Below are positions 26,129-34,812 of a stretch of 42,204 bases of DNA, one piece after another (position 1 is the stretch's first letter; the number at the start of each line of letters is the position of its first letter). Source of the stretch: Chlamydiota bacterium. GTDB lineage: Bacteria > Chlamydiota > Chlamydiia > Chlamydiales > JABDDJ01. The stretch is from assembly GCA_013287645.1 (NCBI GenBank), contig JABDDJ010000020.1, positions 1 to 42,204 of the forward strand. The letters run 5' to 3'. A program made the position numbers and the translations under genes. Below the pieces are notes generated by a model. The model saw nothing but the letters and a program-made list of their open reading frames with translations. It had not been told where the DNA came from and did no database searches.

Positions 26129-27938
26129 TTGGATTTTCAAAAAGGGATTCTTGCCTAAAAGGAGGTGGAGATTCCTTGAGTGGTTCAGGAGGGGGTGGCG
26201 GTGCCTTCATGGGAGTAGGTGCAGGATCAGGAGGTAGGACGGAAGGAGAAGATCCACTGCTAAGATTTTTTAGAAGAACTTCTAACTGAACATATTTTTC
26301 CAATTTTCTCTCAGCATCCACCAGGCGGTGTTGCATGGTCTGAATGCGGCGCTCACTATTTTGTAAGTGCTCATAGATTTCAAAGTACTTTTTCTCCCAA
26401 TTGCGGATATGTTCATCGGACTGCTTTTTGGCATCTAAAAGCTGCTCTTCTTGTTTTTGAGCAGTCACGCGCTGCTCTTCTAATTGAGAAGAGGTCTTTG
26501 TGAGAGCATTCTGCAGCTCGGCAATAAGTTCATCATGCTCACGATTCTTCTCCGCTAAGAGCGTACACTCCTTCACCTTTTTCGCAAGGTGATGGTGCGA
26601 AAGTTTCAGAGCATTATCTTTTTCAAGATAGAGAGATTCACTTTGTTGAAAAGCGGTTTTTAATTCTTCTACAGATTGATTGAGGGAAGTTAGTGCCTCG
26701 TCTCGGTCTTCAATGGCTTTCTGGTAGAGTTCAGCATGACCTTCTAACGATTTGATGGTCACTAATGACAGTTTATACTGATCTTCAAGGGCGTAGTAGC
26801 GCTCTTCAAGCTGAGCAGTCTGTTCTCTCAACTGCTGATGAGCAGCCTCCAAGGCTTGTTCTAGGGTAGCATTATGTCTTTGCCAGGCCTCGTCTTGCAG
26901 CTGGAATGAGGCAAGAGTCTCTTGTTGCTCATCAGAAAGTCGTTGTAGGGCTGTCAAAGATGCTAAAGCATTTTGAAGTTGATCTTCCAAAGGACGCTTT
27001 TCTTCCATTTCACGCTGCAGATTTTGCCTATCAAATTTAATTTGATCGATAATCTGATAAGCGGAGATAAGCGCTCGTTCTTTATTTTGCAGCTCTTGTT
27101 GGACAGCTATTGTACGCGCTTTAAGTTGCTTAAACTGCTCTTGAAGAGCTTGGAGTTCGTCTTCGGCATTACGTTGACAGCGCTGAGCAGAGAGGCCCTC
27201 ATTTTGAGCTTGATCTACAATACTTTGTGCGTTTTGATACTCTTGCTTTAGAAGTGCAATGGTTTGTTGAGCATGCTGAAACTCTTCTTTGAGTTGATTG
27301 CTCTCGAGGATAGCCTCTTCCTGTCTTTCACGTAGATGTTGGACGACACGCTGCAGCTGTTCTGAGTGCTGTTTAGATTCAGCGAGTTCTTGTATAGCTT
27401 TCTCTTTTTCAGAAGTAAGAGAGCGTTTATCAAAAGACTCTTGTTCAAGAGCAGCTTCAGTATGCTGTTTTTGATCTAGAGCTTTTCTAAAACTCGTTTC
27501 GTACTGCTGTAGTTCGCCAATGCGCTTATCGCGTTCCTTGATTGCCGTTGCAAATTTTTCAAGGCGATTTTTTTGAAGTTCATTTGCTGCTTTTTCAGCT
27601 TCCAAGGTATCTTTAGCAGAGGCTAGTTCTTGCTGGACCTTTCTTAAGGCCGCTTGCGCATTGCGCAGTTCAGCAGCAGTCTCGTCAAGTTTTTGGAAGG
27701 CATAGGGGTCACTTGCTTGATGTTCTAGCGCGGCACGGGTTTTTTCATGTTCTTGGTGAGCTTGTTCAAGTAGCTGCTTTAAGAGATTTTGTTGGCCTTT
27801 TAGGATTTTGTTTTCTTCGAGAGAGTCATTAAGGTTCGCCTCGGTGAGTTCCTGTTTTTTCTTAAGAGCAACGACAACTTTCTTAAGTTTATCGAGGTCC
27901 CAATCAGTGATAGCATTCTCCGGATGTGGATTTTCCAT
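26091..27938 (-). CDS. Long coiled-coil protein with proline-rich tail
   Basis: 615 residues, nearly all one acidic, Gln/Glu/Lys-rich heptad-repeat coiled coil from about 10 to 545, without signal peptide or membrane segment. The C-terminal 70 residues change to a proline-rich linker (SVLPPDPAPTPMKAPPPPPE) and a charged end (NANHKRKEHLFD). It is the first gene of the ruvC-ruvA-pdxH operon. A hypothetical gene (CT503, from memory) also flanks ruvC in C. trachomatis, but whether it is homologous cannot be judged by eye. It could be a structural or scaffold protein; no function is claimed. Confidence 0.85.
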   Translation of the reverse strand: MENPHPENAITDWDLDKLKKVVVALKKKQELTEANLNDSLEENKILKGQQNLLKQLLEQAHQEHEKTRAALEHQASDPYAFQKLDETAAELRNAQAALRKVQQELASAKDTLEAEKAANELQKNRLEKFATAIKERDKRIGELQQYETSFRKALDQKQHTEAALEQESFDKRSLTSEKEKAIQELAESKQHSEQLQRVVQHLRERQEEAILESNQLKEEFQHAQQTIALLKQEYQNAQSIVDQAQNEGLSAQRCQRNAEDELQALQEQFKQLKARTIAVQQELQNKERALISAYQIIDQIKFDRQNLQREMEEKRPLEDQLQNALASLTALQRLSDEQQETLASFQLQDEAWQRHNATLEQALEAAHQQLREQTAQLEERYYALEDQYKLSLVTIKSLEGHAELYQKAIEDRDEALTSLNQSVEELKTAFQQSESLYLEKDNALKLSHHHLAKKVKECTLLAEKNREHDELIAELQNALTKTSSQLEEQRVTAQKQEEQLLDAKKQSDEHIRNWEKKYFEIYEHLQNSERRIQTMQHRLVDAERKLEKYVQLEVLLKNLSSGSSPSVLPPDPAPTPMKAPPPPPEPLKESPPPFRQESLFENPNANHKRKEHLFD

Positions 27939-28063
27939 AGTATATAATAGTTTATAGTGAATAGTATGACGGCATCATAGACATTCAACACAAGAAGTGC
28001 AATAAAAAAGGATCTAATTAAAAATCTACCTTGATAAGTCAAACGCTCATACCTAAATTGCAT

Positions 28064-28142
28064 CCGTGCCCGTGTGCGTGCCCGTGCCCGTGCCCGAATT
28101 AAATATCTTCGGGCACGGGCACGGGCACGCACACGGGCACGG
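28064..28142. repeat. Perfect 35-bp inverted repeat of GTGCCC hexamers
   Basis: Left arm 28064-28098 and right arm 28108-28142 are perfect reverse complements (35 of 35) around the AT-only-plus-C loop TTAAATATC. Each arm is built of GTGCCC hexamers with one shared variant unit (GTGTGC), so both arms carry the same imperfection. It is strikingly GC-rich in an AT-rich 266-base spacer between the divergent coiled-coil gene and the heptosyltransferase gene. There is no T-run, so a terminator role is unlikely. Confidence 0.95.
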
Positions 28143-28204
28143 GTTCAAATATGGTGGAAAAATGAGATTTAAGGTATATTAGCCTCTTTTCTTAGAGGTG
28201 AGGA

Positions 28205-29254
28205 ATGGCTGTTTTTAAAACGATTCAGAAAATTGTTGTGCGCATGCCGAATTGGCTAGGCGATTGCGTGATGGGTACCCCTGTATTGCAAGATTTAAGA
28301 GACCACTTTCCGCATGCCAAAATCACTGTAATGTGCCAAAGCAATGTCGCTGGACTCCTGACACATGATCCTCACATTGATGCGATTTTGAGTTATAAAC
28401 GCCCTAACGGATGGATTCACCGCAAAGAGCATCGAGATGTCATTGAACCTATCAAGCGTGAACAGTTTGATCTAGGGATTTTATTGACGAACTCATTTTC
28501 ATCTGCTTGGTGGTTCTGGAAAGCGGGGGTTAAGCAGCGTATTGGCTTTGCGGGAAATCTGCGTTCTTGGCTACTTACAGAAGCAGTGCCTTTTCCTAAG
28601 AACCTTCAGACTCAGCACCTTGTAGATACATACAAAAACTTACTTGATCCTCTGGGAATTCCCCATTCGAATACTTTTCCCCATCTTTATGTGACAGAAC
28701 AAGAAAGAGCGCATGCGCGTGAGCTGTTAGTACGCTGTGGATGGGATCCGCAAAAATACTGCTTAATTGGAGTAAATCCTGGTGCAGCCTATGGTTCAGC
28801 AAAATGTTGGCTTCCTGATCGTTTCACAGAATTAACCAAAAAGCTTCTGGAAGATCCTCGAGTATTTGTGGTCTTTTTTGGGGACGCTGCCGGGACTCCT
28901 TTAGTAAATGGAATTTGCGAAAGCTTTCCAGAGCGTGTTTTAAATCTGGCTGGTAAGACTAATTTGCGTGAATTAATTTCTTTAGTAGCGCTCTGCGAGG
29001 GATTTTTAACCAACGACAGTGGGCCGATGCATATTGCTGCGGCACTAGGAACTCCTTTAGTGGCGCTATTTGGCTCCACAAGTGACGTGAAGACGGGGCC
29101 ATACGGTTCTGGACCAAAATGTGTTATTCATAAGCATGTGGAATGTTCTCCCTGTTATAAAAGGGTATGCCCGATTGATTTCCGATGCATGAAGCGTATT
29201 GAAGTAGATGAAGTCTATGAAGCAATTCAAAGGGTACGTCAACATAAATGCTAG
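28205..29254 (+). CDS. waaF: Heptosyltransferase II-like LPS glycosyltransferase (GT9)
   Basis: Adds ADP-heptose to the inner core of lipopolysaccharide in its best-known members. The N-terminal RMPNWLGDCVMGTPVLQDL is the WaaF signature with its catalytic-Asp region. The C-terminal donor-binding part has GVNPGAAYGSAKCWL, NLAGKTNLRELISLVALCE and the GT9 hallmark TNDSGPMHIAAALGTPLVAL. Length 349 is typical. GAGG precedes the ATG. Chlamydiaceae LPS has no heptose, so this gene fits an environmental chlamydia with a fuller core. It overlaps the following pyrophosphorylase gene by 7 bases. Confidence 0.9.
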   Translation: MAVFKTIQKIVVRMPNWLGDCVMGTPVLQDLRDHFPHAKITVMCQSNVAGLLTHDPHIDAILSYKRPNGWIHRKEHRDVIEPIKREQFDLGILLTNSFSSAWWFWKAGVKQRIGFAGNLRSWLLTEAVPFPKNLQTQHLVDTYKNLLDPLGIPHSNTFPHLYVTEQERAHARELLVRCGWDPQKYCLIGVNPGAAYGSAKCWLPDRFTELTKKLLEDPRVFVVFFGDAAGTPLVNGICESFPERVLNLAGKTNLRELISLVALCEGFLTNDSGPMHIAAALGTPLVALFGSTSDVKTGPYGSGPKCVIHKHVECSPCYKRVCPIDFRCMKRIEVDEVYEAIQRVRQHKC

Positions 29255-30330
29255 CCGAACGTTTGCATTCAGCCTGGGAAGCTAGAGATAAGCTTCTAAA
29301 GGTCTCTACAGCTCCTTTTAATCAGTATGATACTGTGGAAAAAGCTGGAGAAGTTGCTCTGGGTAGTGCTCTTATTAAGCAGAAGAAGGCAGCCTGTTTG
29401 ATAGTTGCGGGTGGACAGGGTACGCGTTTGGGGATTCAGGGGCCTAAGGGATGTGTTGAAGTATTACCTGGAAAAAGCCTCTTTCAAATATTTGCAGATA
29501 AGATTAAAGCCGCGGAAGATTCTCTGTCCGTTGCTATCATGACCTCCGAGGAAAATCATGCTGAGACTATCGATTTCTTTGAGAAGCATCGCTATTTTGG
29601 TTTAGAGCCTTCGCAAATTGACTTTTTTTCACAGAGTCAATTTCCTTTTTATGATGATCATGGAAATCCGATAATAGATGAAAATGGGAAGATGATCTCT
29701 GGACCTTCTGGAAATGGGGCGAGTCTCCTGCACTTAGTAGAGAGTGGCATTTGGGAAAAATGGAATAAAAGAGGCGTAGAGTATTTTACCTTTGTTCAGG
29801 TTGACAATCCATTAGCAGATCCATTTGATCCTAAATTTTTGGGGTATCATCAAAAACAGAAAGCAGAAGTGACTTTAAAGGCTATTTTGAGGGACGATCC
29901 TCTTGAAAAAGTGGGTGTGATCGTGCTTAAAGAAGGAAAAGTGGGTGTTGTCGAATACAATGAGATGGCTGAAAAAGAGCGGCTTGCTAAAGATTCTAAT
30001 GGGCAATTGCTCTATCCATGCGCTAATCTGAGCCTCTTTTGTTTTAGCATGGATTTTATTCATCGCTTATGGAAAGAAAAAGCCTGGGACAAAATGCCAC
30101 TTCATGTAGCACACAAAAAGGTTCCCAAGTTAAATAAAAGCATGGGATATAAGTTTGAATATTTTATTTTTGATGTACTACCCTATTCACAGCAAACTAA
30201 AGTCATTGTTTACCCTAGGGATCAATGTTATGCTCCTATTAAAGAGCTTAAGGATATAAAGATTGTTAAAGATAAATTATTAGCACACAAAGACAAGGGA
30301 CAACGACCTTTAGGACAAAGAGGACTTTGA
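29248..30330 (+). CDS. UDP-N-acetylhexosamine pyrophosphorylase (UDPGP family)
   Basis: Eukaryotic-type uridylyltransferase that makes UDP-GlcNAc, UDP-GalNAc or a related UDP-sugar. The nucleotide-binding loop is LIVAGGQGTRLGIQGPKGCV (51-70); later segments include SGPSGNGASLLHLVESG, FVQVDNPLADPFDP and ANLSLFCFSMDF. A homologue (CT715, from memory) lies beside gpsA in Chlamydia, as here. The last 15 or so codons (residues about 346-360, ending KGQRPLGQRGL) are encoded by the left arm of the GTCCTT hairpin repeat, so the C-terminus was probably altered by that element. Confidence 0.9.
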   Translation: MLAERLHSAWEARDKLLKVSTAPFNQYDTVEKAGEVALGSALIKQKKAACLIVAGGQGTRLGIQGPKGCVEVLPGKSLFQIFADKIKAAEDSLSVAIMTSEENHAETIDFFEKHRYFGLEPSQIDFFSQSQFPFYDDHGNPIIDENGKMISGPSGNGASLLHLVESGIWEKWNKRGVEYFTFVQVDNPLADPFDPKFLGYHQKQKAEVTLKAILRDDPLEKVGVIVLKEGKVGVVEYNEMAEKERLAKDSNGQLLYPCANLSLFCFSMDFIHRLWKEKAWDKMPLHVAHKKVPKLNKSMGYKFEYFIFDVLPYSQQTKVIVYPRDQCYAPIKELKDIKIVKDKLLAHKDKGQRPLGQRGL

Positions 30331-30408
30331 AGACAAGGACATCAATCAGTCGTCCTTGTCCCCATGGTCTTCCTTGTCCTTAAGGTCCTTGTCCCTTGTC
30401 TTTGTGTC
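30284..30408. repeat. GTCCTT-type imperfect hairpin invading a gene end
   Basis: Arms of 57 bases (30284-30340 and 30352-30408) pair with about nine mismatches around an 11-base loop. Both are built of GTCCTTGTC-like short units (GACAAGGAC on the left), and similar units continue to about 30423. The left arm covers the last codons and stop of the pyrophosphorylase gene. The element fills most of the spacer before gpsA. Confidence 0.88.
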
Positions 30409-30459
30409 CTTGTCCTTTGTGTCATTGGCAGAGATAATAAATATTTATAGGTAATTGAG

Positions 30460-31458
30460 ATGCGAATTGCATGTTTGGGAGTGGGTTCTTGGGGATTTTG
30501 TCTTGCACGGCTTTTAGCAGGAAAGGGATACGATGTGATCAGCTGGACTACACGTCCGCAACTCCTTGAGTTTCTTCAACTTAAGAAAGAACACCCCAAT
30601 TTTCCCGGATTTTCAACGCCCGCATCCCTCACCTTCACCACCGACTTGCATCACGCCCTGTCTCATGCAGAGCTCATCGTTGAAGCTGTCACTTCCGCTG
30701 GGGTAAGACAGGTCTTTCGCCAAGTCAAAGAATCTGGACTATCGCACTGCCCAATCGTTATCACCTCTAAGGGAATTGAACAGGATAGCGGATTAATCCT
30801 ACCCGATGTCGTTGTTGAAATCTTAGGTGAAGAGGCACGCCACAAAGTAGGAGTAATGAGCGGACCAAGCTTTGCTCAAGAAGTTATCCGTGGTTTACCC
30901 GTTTCCGTTGTTGGGTCTGCCTATGATTTTAATGTCATGATGCAGATTTGTGAAGCCTTTACAACAGCAACCTTTCGCGTTTATCCTAATGATGATATCC
31001 TAGGAGTCTCCTACGGTGGAGCTTTAAAAAATATTATTGCTATTGCTTGCGGAATAGCCGAAGGTCTCTCTCTAGGATATAGCTGTGCGGCAGCTTTAAT
31101 GACCAGAGGACTACACGAAATTAGAAAACTTGCCGTAGCTCGTGGGTGTAAAGGTGAAACTCTCAACGGATTATCAGGGATGGGGGATATCTGCTTAACC
31201 TGTACAGCTCCCATTAGCCGCAATTTTCGTTATGGCTACCTTCTTGCCCAGGGACATACACCCGAATCAGCACAAAAAGAAATCGGTATGGTTATCGAGG
31301 GAGCCTACTCTTGCGTCTCGGCATTACAGCTGAGTAAGCAACTTCTAGTAGCGATGCCAATTACAGAAATGGTATATAAAATTATTTACGCCTCCTTTCC
31401 TCCGCAATACGCCGTCGACTTACTGATGCAGCGGGAGGTAAAACAAGAACACCTTTAG
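30460..31458 (+). CDS. gpsA: Glycerol-3-phosphate dehydrogenase [NAD(P)+]
   Basis: Reduces dihydroxyacetone phosphate to sn-glycerol 3-phosphate for phospholipids. The Rossmann motif CLGVGSWGFCLARLLAGKG is at the N-terminus. ITSKGIEQDSG, MSGPSFAQEV and the substrate-site GGALKNIIAIACGIAEGL with the catalytic Lys follow; GLSGMGDICLTCT closes the family pattern. Length 332 is normal. It follows the pyrophosphorylase as in Chlamydia (CT714/CT715, from memory) and precedes nnr by 12 bases. Confidence 0.97.
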   Translation: MRIACLGVGSWGFCLARLLAGKGYDVISWTTRPQLLEFLQLKKEHPNFPGFSTPASLTFTTDLHHALSHAELIVEAVTSAGVRQVFRQVKESGLSHCPIVITSKGIEQDSGLILPDVVVEILGEEARHKVGVMSGPSFAQEVIRGLPVSVVGSAYDFNVMMQICEAFTTATFRVYPNDDILGVSYGGALKNIIAIACGIAEGLSLGYSCAAALMTRGLHEIRKLAVARGCKGETLNGLSGMGDICLTCTAPISRNFRYGYLLAQGHTPESAQKEIGMVIEGAYSCVSALQLSKQLLVAMPITEMVYKIIYASFPPQYAVDLLMQREVKQEHL

Positions 31459-31470
31459 ACTTTAGGCTGT

Positions 31471-32979
31471 ATGAAAATAGTCACTTCCAAAGAAATGGCC
31501 GCTCTAGAATCCCAGGCTTATAAAGATGGGTTGTCGGAAGAAGATTTCATGGAGTTAGCCGGCGAAGGCGTTGCATTCATAGTGACCGACTATATTGAAA
31601 ATCATGGTCTTGAGCCTCATATCCTCCTTTTATGTGGAAAGGGAAATAATGCCGGCGATGCTTATGTAGCAGGCATTCACCTATTAGAGTTAGAATATCA
31701 AGTCACTGCGCTTCAGGTAGTTCCTATAGATCAAACCGGTAACCTGTGTAAAACTAACTATAAGCGTTTTCTTGAAGCAGGTGGAAAAGCCTGGGACGGC
31801 AAAACTCCTTTAGATCAATTATTTTACTATGGAGTAGGCCTAATCGTAGATGGTCTTTTTGGAACGGGCTTTCGAGGCACTGTCCAAGAGCCTTTTGCCT
31901 CTATCATCGATTTAGCGAATAAATCTGGCAAACCTATCATTGCGATCGATATCCCTTCAGGGCTTAATGGTGAAGATGGTCAAGTAGAAGGCGAAGTCAT
32001 CAATGCCGTAGAAACTGCCTTTTTAGGCCTTCCAAAAGTAGGATTTTTTCTACGCGAAGGCTGGGACTGTGTAGGTAAGCTAAGGCGTGTCGATTTTGGT
32101 CTTCCTGAAAAATATATTGAAGAACGCCATACAAAAATGACCATGTTAACAGCTGACTTTTTGCAACCTCTGCTGCCTAAGGTCAGGCGTAGCCGTAATA
32201 AGTATCAAGCGGGATATGTTGTAGGACTTGCCGGATCGCGCGAGATGCCCGGTGCAGCAATTTTGTCAGCGACTGCCGCTCTGCATGGTGGGGCGGGAAT
32301 TGTGCGCATGCTCTATCCAGAGGATATGCGTGATGAGTTAATTCAAGCTCCGATAGAGCTTCTTAAAACAGCCTATCAGCCAGATGACTATGCAACAATT
32401 TTAGGCTACCTCAACAAAGCCTCAGCAGTCTATGTTGGGCCTGGATTAGGGCAAAGTCCTGCTGTGCGTAAGCTACTGTCAGAGGTTCTTCCAAAAATTG
32501 AAGTTCCTTGTGTACTTGATGCAGATGCTTTAAATTTTTTAGCTGAAACAACAGTTAAACTTCCTGAAAATACAATCTTGACGCCTCACCGCGGGGAACT
32601 CAGTAGGCTTTTGAAGCTTAACCATATTGATGAGATTAACTGGGAACTTTTAGATGCTTGTCAAAAATTTGCCACCAAGCGTTCTGTAACGCTTCTTCTT
32701 AAAGGTGGGCCTACATTTATTTTCCACCGTGACAAACCCATTAGTGTTAATCCTGCAGGCGATCCTGGCATGGCAACAGCTGGAAGTGGAGACGTCTTGA
32801 CGGGATTGATTGCTGCGTTATTAGCGCAAGGCATGCCTGCAGCACATGCAGCCATGATGGGAGCATTTTTACATGGGAGCGCAGGAGAGCATGCTGCCAT
32901 AGACTTAACTTCTTATTGCGTAACTGCTTCAGACATTATAAACTATTTTCCTGAAGCAATGATGTTTACGGAGTTATAG
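31471..32979 (+). CDS. nnr: Bifunctional NAD(P)H-hydrate repair enzyme (epimerase + dehydratase)
   Basis: Repairs damaged hydrated NADH and NADPH. The N-terminal YjeF_N epimerase domain (about 1-215) has LLLCGKGNNAGDAYVAG, VDGLFGTGFRG and AIDIPSGLNGEDG. The C-terminal ribokinase-like dehydratase domain (about 225-500) has VGLAGSREMPGAAILSATAA, YVGPGLGQSP, LTPHRGELSRL and AGDPGMATAGSGDVLTGLIA. Length 502 matches fused bacterial enzymes. It starts 12 bases after gpsA and is followed after 8 bases by the membrane protein gene. Confidence 0.95.
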   Translation: MKIVTSKEMAALESQAYKDGLSEEDFMELAGEGVAFIVTDYIENHGLEPHILLLCGKGNNAGDAYVAGIHLLELEYQVTALQVVPIDQTGNLCKTNYKRFLEAGGKAWDGKTPLDQLFYYGVGLIVDGLFGTGFRGTVQEPFASIIDLANKSGKPIIAIDIPSGLNGEDGQVEGEVINAVETAFLGLPKVGFFLREGWDCVGKLRRVDFGLPEKYIEERHTKMTMLTADFLQPLLPKVRRSRNKYQAGYVVGLAGSREMPGAAILSATAALHGGAGIVRMLYPEDMRDELIQAPIELLKTAYQPDDYATILGYLNKASAVYVGPGLGQSPAVRKLLSEVLPKIEVPCVLDADALNFLAETTVKLPENTILTPHRGELSRLLKLNHIDEINWELLDACQKFATKRSVTLLLKGGPTFIFHRDKPISVNPAGDPGMATAGSGDVLTGLIAALLAQGMPAAHAAMMGAFLHGSAGEHAAIDLTSYCVTASDIINYFPEAMMFTEL

Positions 32980-32987
32980 AAATCAAA

Positions 32988-34229
32988 ATGCCCTTACGCT
33001 GGTTTGTGCTTGCCTCATTTTTCGCAATGATCTTTTTCGGACTATTTTTACCCTCAGATGGCAATCACGGTTTATTAAGTCCAAAAAGTCTCTCCTTTTT
33101 AGCATCTGCGAGTTGCTGGATTCTCTCTATTTTTTTACATAGACGTTATTCAGGAAAAAACTTAGGGCTCCTAATAGTGAGTTTTTCTGTTTTCGCGGTA
33201 CTGCTTGCTTGGATATTTCTCGGCATTCTATATGGTGAGACCCCCTTCTCGAGCCAATTCGATCAATTCAAATTATTTTTAATTACTTTGATTGTCGTAG
33301 CAATGACCTTATACTATGTGCAGACAGACATTTTACGTCCTGAACAGCTCTATCGCTGCGCCATATATACCAATTTTATCTACTGCGGCGCTAAAAGTCT
33401 TGGGGCTCTTTTACACGTGACAGGCCTTATGAACATCCTTACATTCATGCAAAAGACAGGCATTCGCTTCATGAGCATGGACATTCATGCCGGAGTCATC
33501 CGTTTACAAACTTCAGTAGATATTGTGACGCCCTACCTTCTTCTGTTTGTTCTTAATAGTGACCGGCTAGGAATCCATTTTTCAAAAAAGTTTCGCTATA
33601 TTTATACTACTGTGGCTCTTCTCTCTATCCTGTTGAGCTTTTCGCGCTATCTAATCGTCGTTTCATGGATAGCTCTCTTTTTATACTGGATTACAGCTAA
33701 GCCTCTGAGCCAGCTATCTGGGGGAGTGGTTGCAGTCTTCATTCTAGTGATGGGTATGAGTGCAATAGGCCCTGAAAATGCTTATAAAGTAATTGAAAAA
33801 CGCCTATTTAGTTTAGACAACTACTACTCAGATCAGACAAGAGTTGAACAAGTATCCGCTTTATCGACCGAAGTCGCTTGTTACCCACTTTTAGGGAAAG
33901 GCATAGGAGGATATGCACCCGATTGTATCCGTGACCCCTCATTTTTCCATTCTTATGAGGTCCAATGGGTCGCCTTTACAATGCAGCTAGGATTTGTAGG
34001 AGTAGCTTGTCTTTTGACAGCATTCATTGCGATAGGGTGGCCCTATTTTGTTCCACCCTATACAATGGTAAAAATGACTTTTGGAGCAATGTATGCACTA
34101 TGGCTACTATCGGGTTTTACAAATCCCTTTCTCATCTCATTGACGAGTGGAATTATGTATTCCCTGTTCGCTTGTGCTGCCCTTACCCTTAACACTAGAA
34201 GTGCATACCTATCCCAAGGCCAGGTTTAA
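32988..34229 (+). CDS. O-antigen ligase/polymerase-like membrane protein
   Basis: 413 residues with about ten to eleven hydrophobic helices and a large exported loop (about 255-320) before the last helices. Typical Wzy/WaaL-superfamily features are seen: LLSFSRYLIVVSWIALFL (the S-x-SR helix), DNYYSDQTRVEQ, a GKGIGGY turn, and HSYEVQWVAFTMQLGFVGV, where His-x-Tyr-Glu matches the conserved periplasmic His motif. These proteins join polysaccharide or sugar chains to lipid A core or polymerise repeats. With the heptosyltransferase upstream it suggests an LPS with outer sugars. The family is divergent, so ligase versus polymerase is open. Its 3' end overlaps the convergent barrel-protein gene by 35 bases. 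Confidence 0.75.
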   Translation: MPLRWFVLASFFAMIFFGLFLPSDGNHGLLSPKSLSFLASASCWILSIFLHRRYSGKNLGLLIVSFSVFAVLLAWIFLGILYGETPFSSQFDQFKLFLITLIVVAMTLYYVQTDILRPEQLYRCAIYTNFIYCGAKSLGALLHVTGLMNILTFMQKTGIRFMSMDIHAGVIRLQTSVDIVTPYLLLFVLNSDRLGIHFSKKFRYIYTTVALLSILLSFSRYLIVVSWIALFLYWITAKPLSQLSGGVVAVFILVMGMSAIGPENAYKVIEKRLFSLDNYYSDQTRVEQVSALSTEVACYPLLGKGIGGYAPDCIRDPSFFHSYEVQWVAFTMQLGFVGVACLLTAFIAIGWPYFVPPYTMVKMTFGAMYALWLLSGFTNPFLISLTSGIMYSLFACAALTLNTRSAYLSQGQV

Positions 34230-34758
34230 AGCCGCCTACATTAGCAAAAATGTGGAATTTCTTGGGCTGATAAAGGTAATCAGCAAACGCATCCAAATAA
34301 TAGCATTCACTAAGATTGTAGCGGATTCCTGACTTAACCAATACTCCCACAGAGCATTTTACTACCTTTTCGTGCCAAACGTCTGGAATATGATTTTTTA
34401 TTCTTATATTTGCAAAGGTAGGACCTACTCCACCATAGATAGAAAACCCGTTACAAAAGTCGTAGATATAAGATAAACCGATGCTGACGTTTGCGATGCT
34501 GATACGAGTAGGATCATGCAAAGGAACGGATCCACCTTTCTTAGTATACCAAGAAAAGTTAGTCCAAAGATCAATACAGTCTTGAAACTTTGTCGAAGCT
34601 TCTAATTGATAGTCGACTCCTGTTTTCCCATAGATTTCTCTAAAGAGATGAGATGAAGGAAAAAAGGCGGCTGTTCGAAACTCAGCATCTATACCAAGTT
34701 CTCCCATTAAGGAAGAAGTGGCAAACAAACAAAGTAGTAGCACATATAATTTCTTCAC
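34195..34758 (-). CDS. Putative outer-membrane beta-barrel protein
   Basis: 187 residues starting with GTG 34758, which has AGGAG six bases upstream. A signal peptide (MKKLYVLLLCLFATSSLMG) is followed by alternating amphipathic strands rich in Tyr, Phe and Gly (SIANVSIGLSYIYD, GFSIYGGVGPTFANIRI) and a C-terminal GLGIGMHF ending in Phe, the usual signal for barrel assembly. The size fits an eight-stranded barrel such as OmpA/OmpW/OprF-like proteins. No specific family is recognised. It overlaps the convergent ligase-like gene by 35 bases. Confidence 0.75.
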   Translation of the reverse strand: MKKLYVLLLCLFATSSLMGELGIDAEFRTAAFFPSSHLFREIYGKTGVDYQLEASTKFQDCIDLWTNFSWYTKKGGSVPLHDPTRISIANVSIGLSYIYDFCNGFSIYGGVGPTFANIRIKNHIPDVWHEKVVKCSVGVLVKSGIRYNLSECYYLDAFADYLYQPKKFHIFANVGGFKPGLGIGMHF

Positions 34759-34812
34759 GGGAGGCTCCTAATATATTTGTCTAACTAGTTTTCATCCTTA
34801 TTCAGAATGAGC

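Noticed and set aside
27800-28132. Open frame across the GTGCCC hairpin giving an Arg/Ala-rich N-terminus
   Set aside because: It is translation of the hexamer repeat joined to an out-of-frame stretch of the coiled-coil gene; no ribosome-binding site and no protein-like composition.
28064-28142. GTGCCC hairpin as an intrinsic terminator
   Set aside because: It lies between divergent gene starts and has no T-run on either side.
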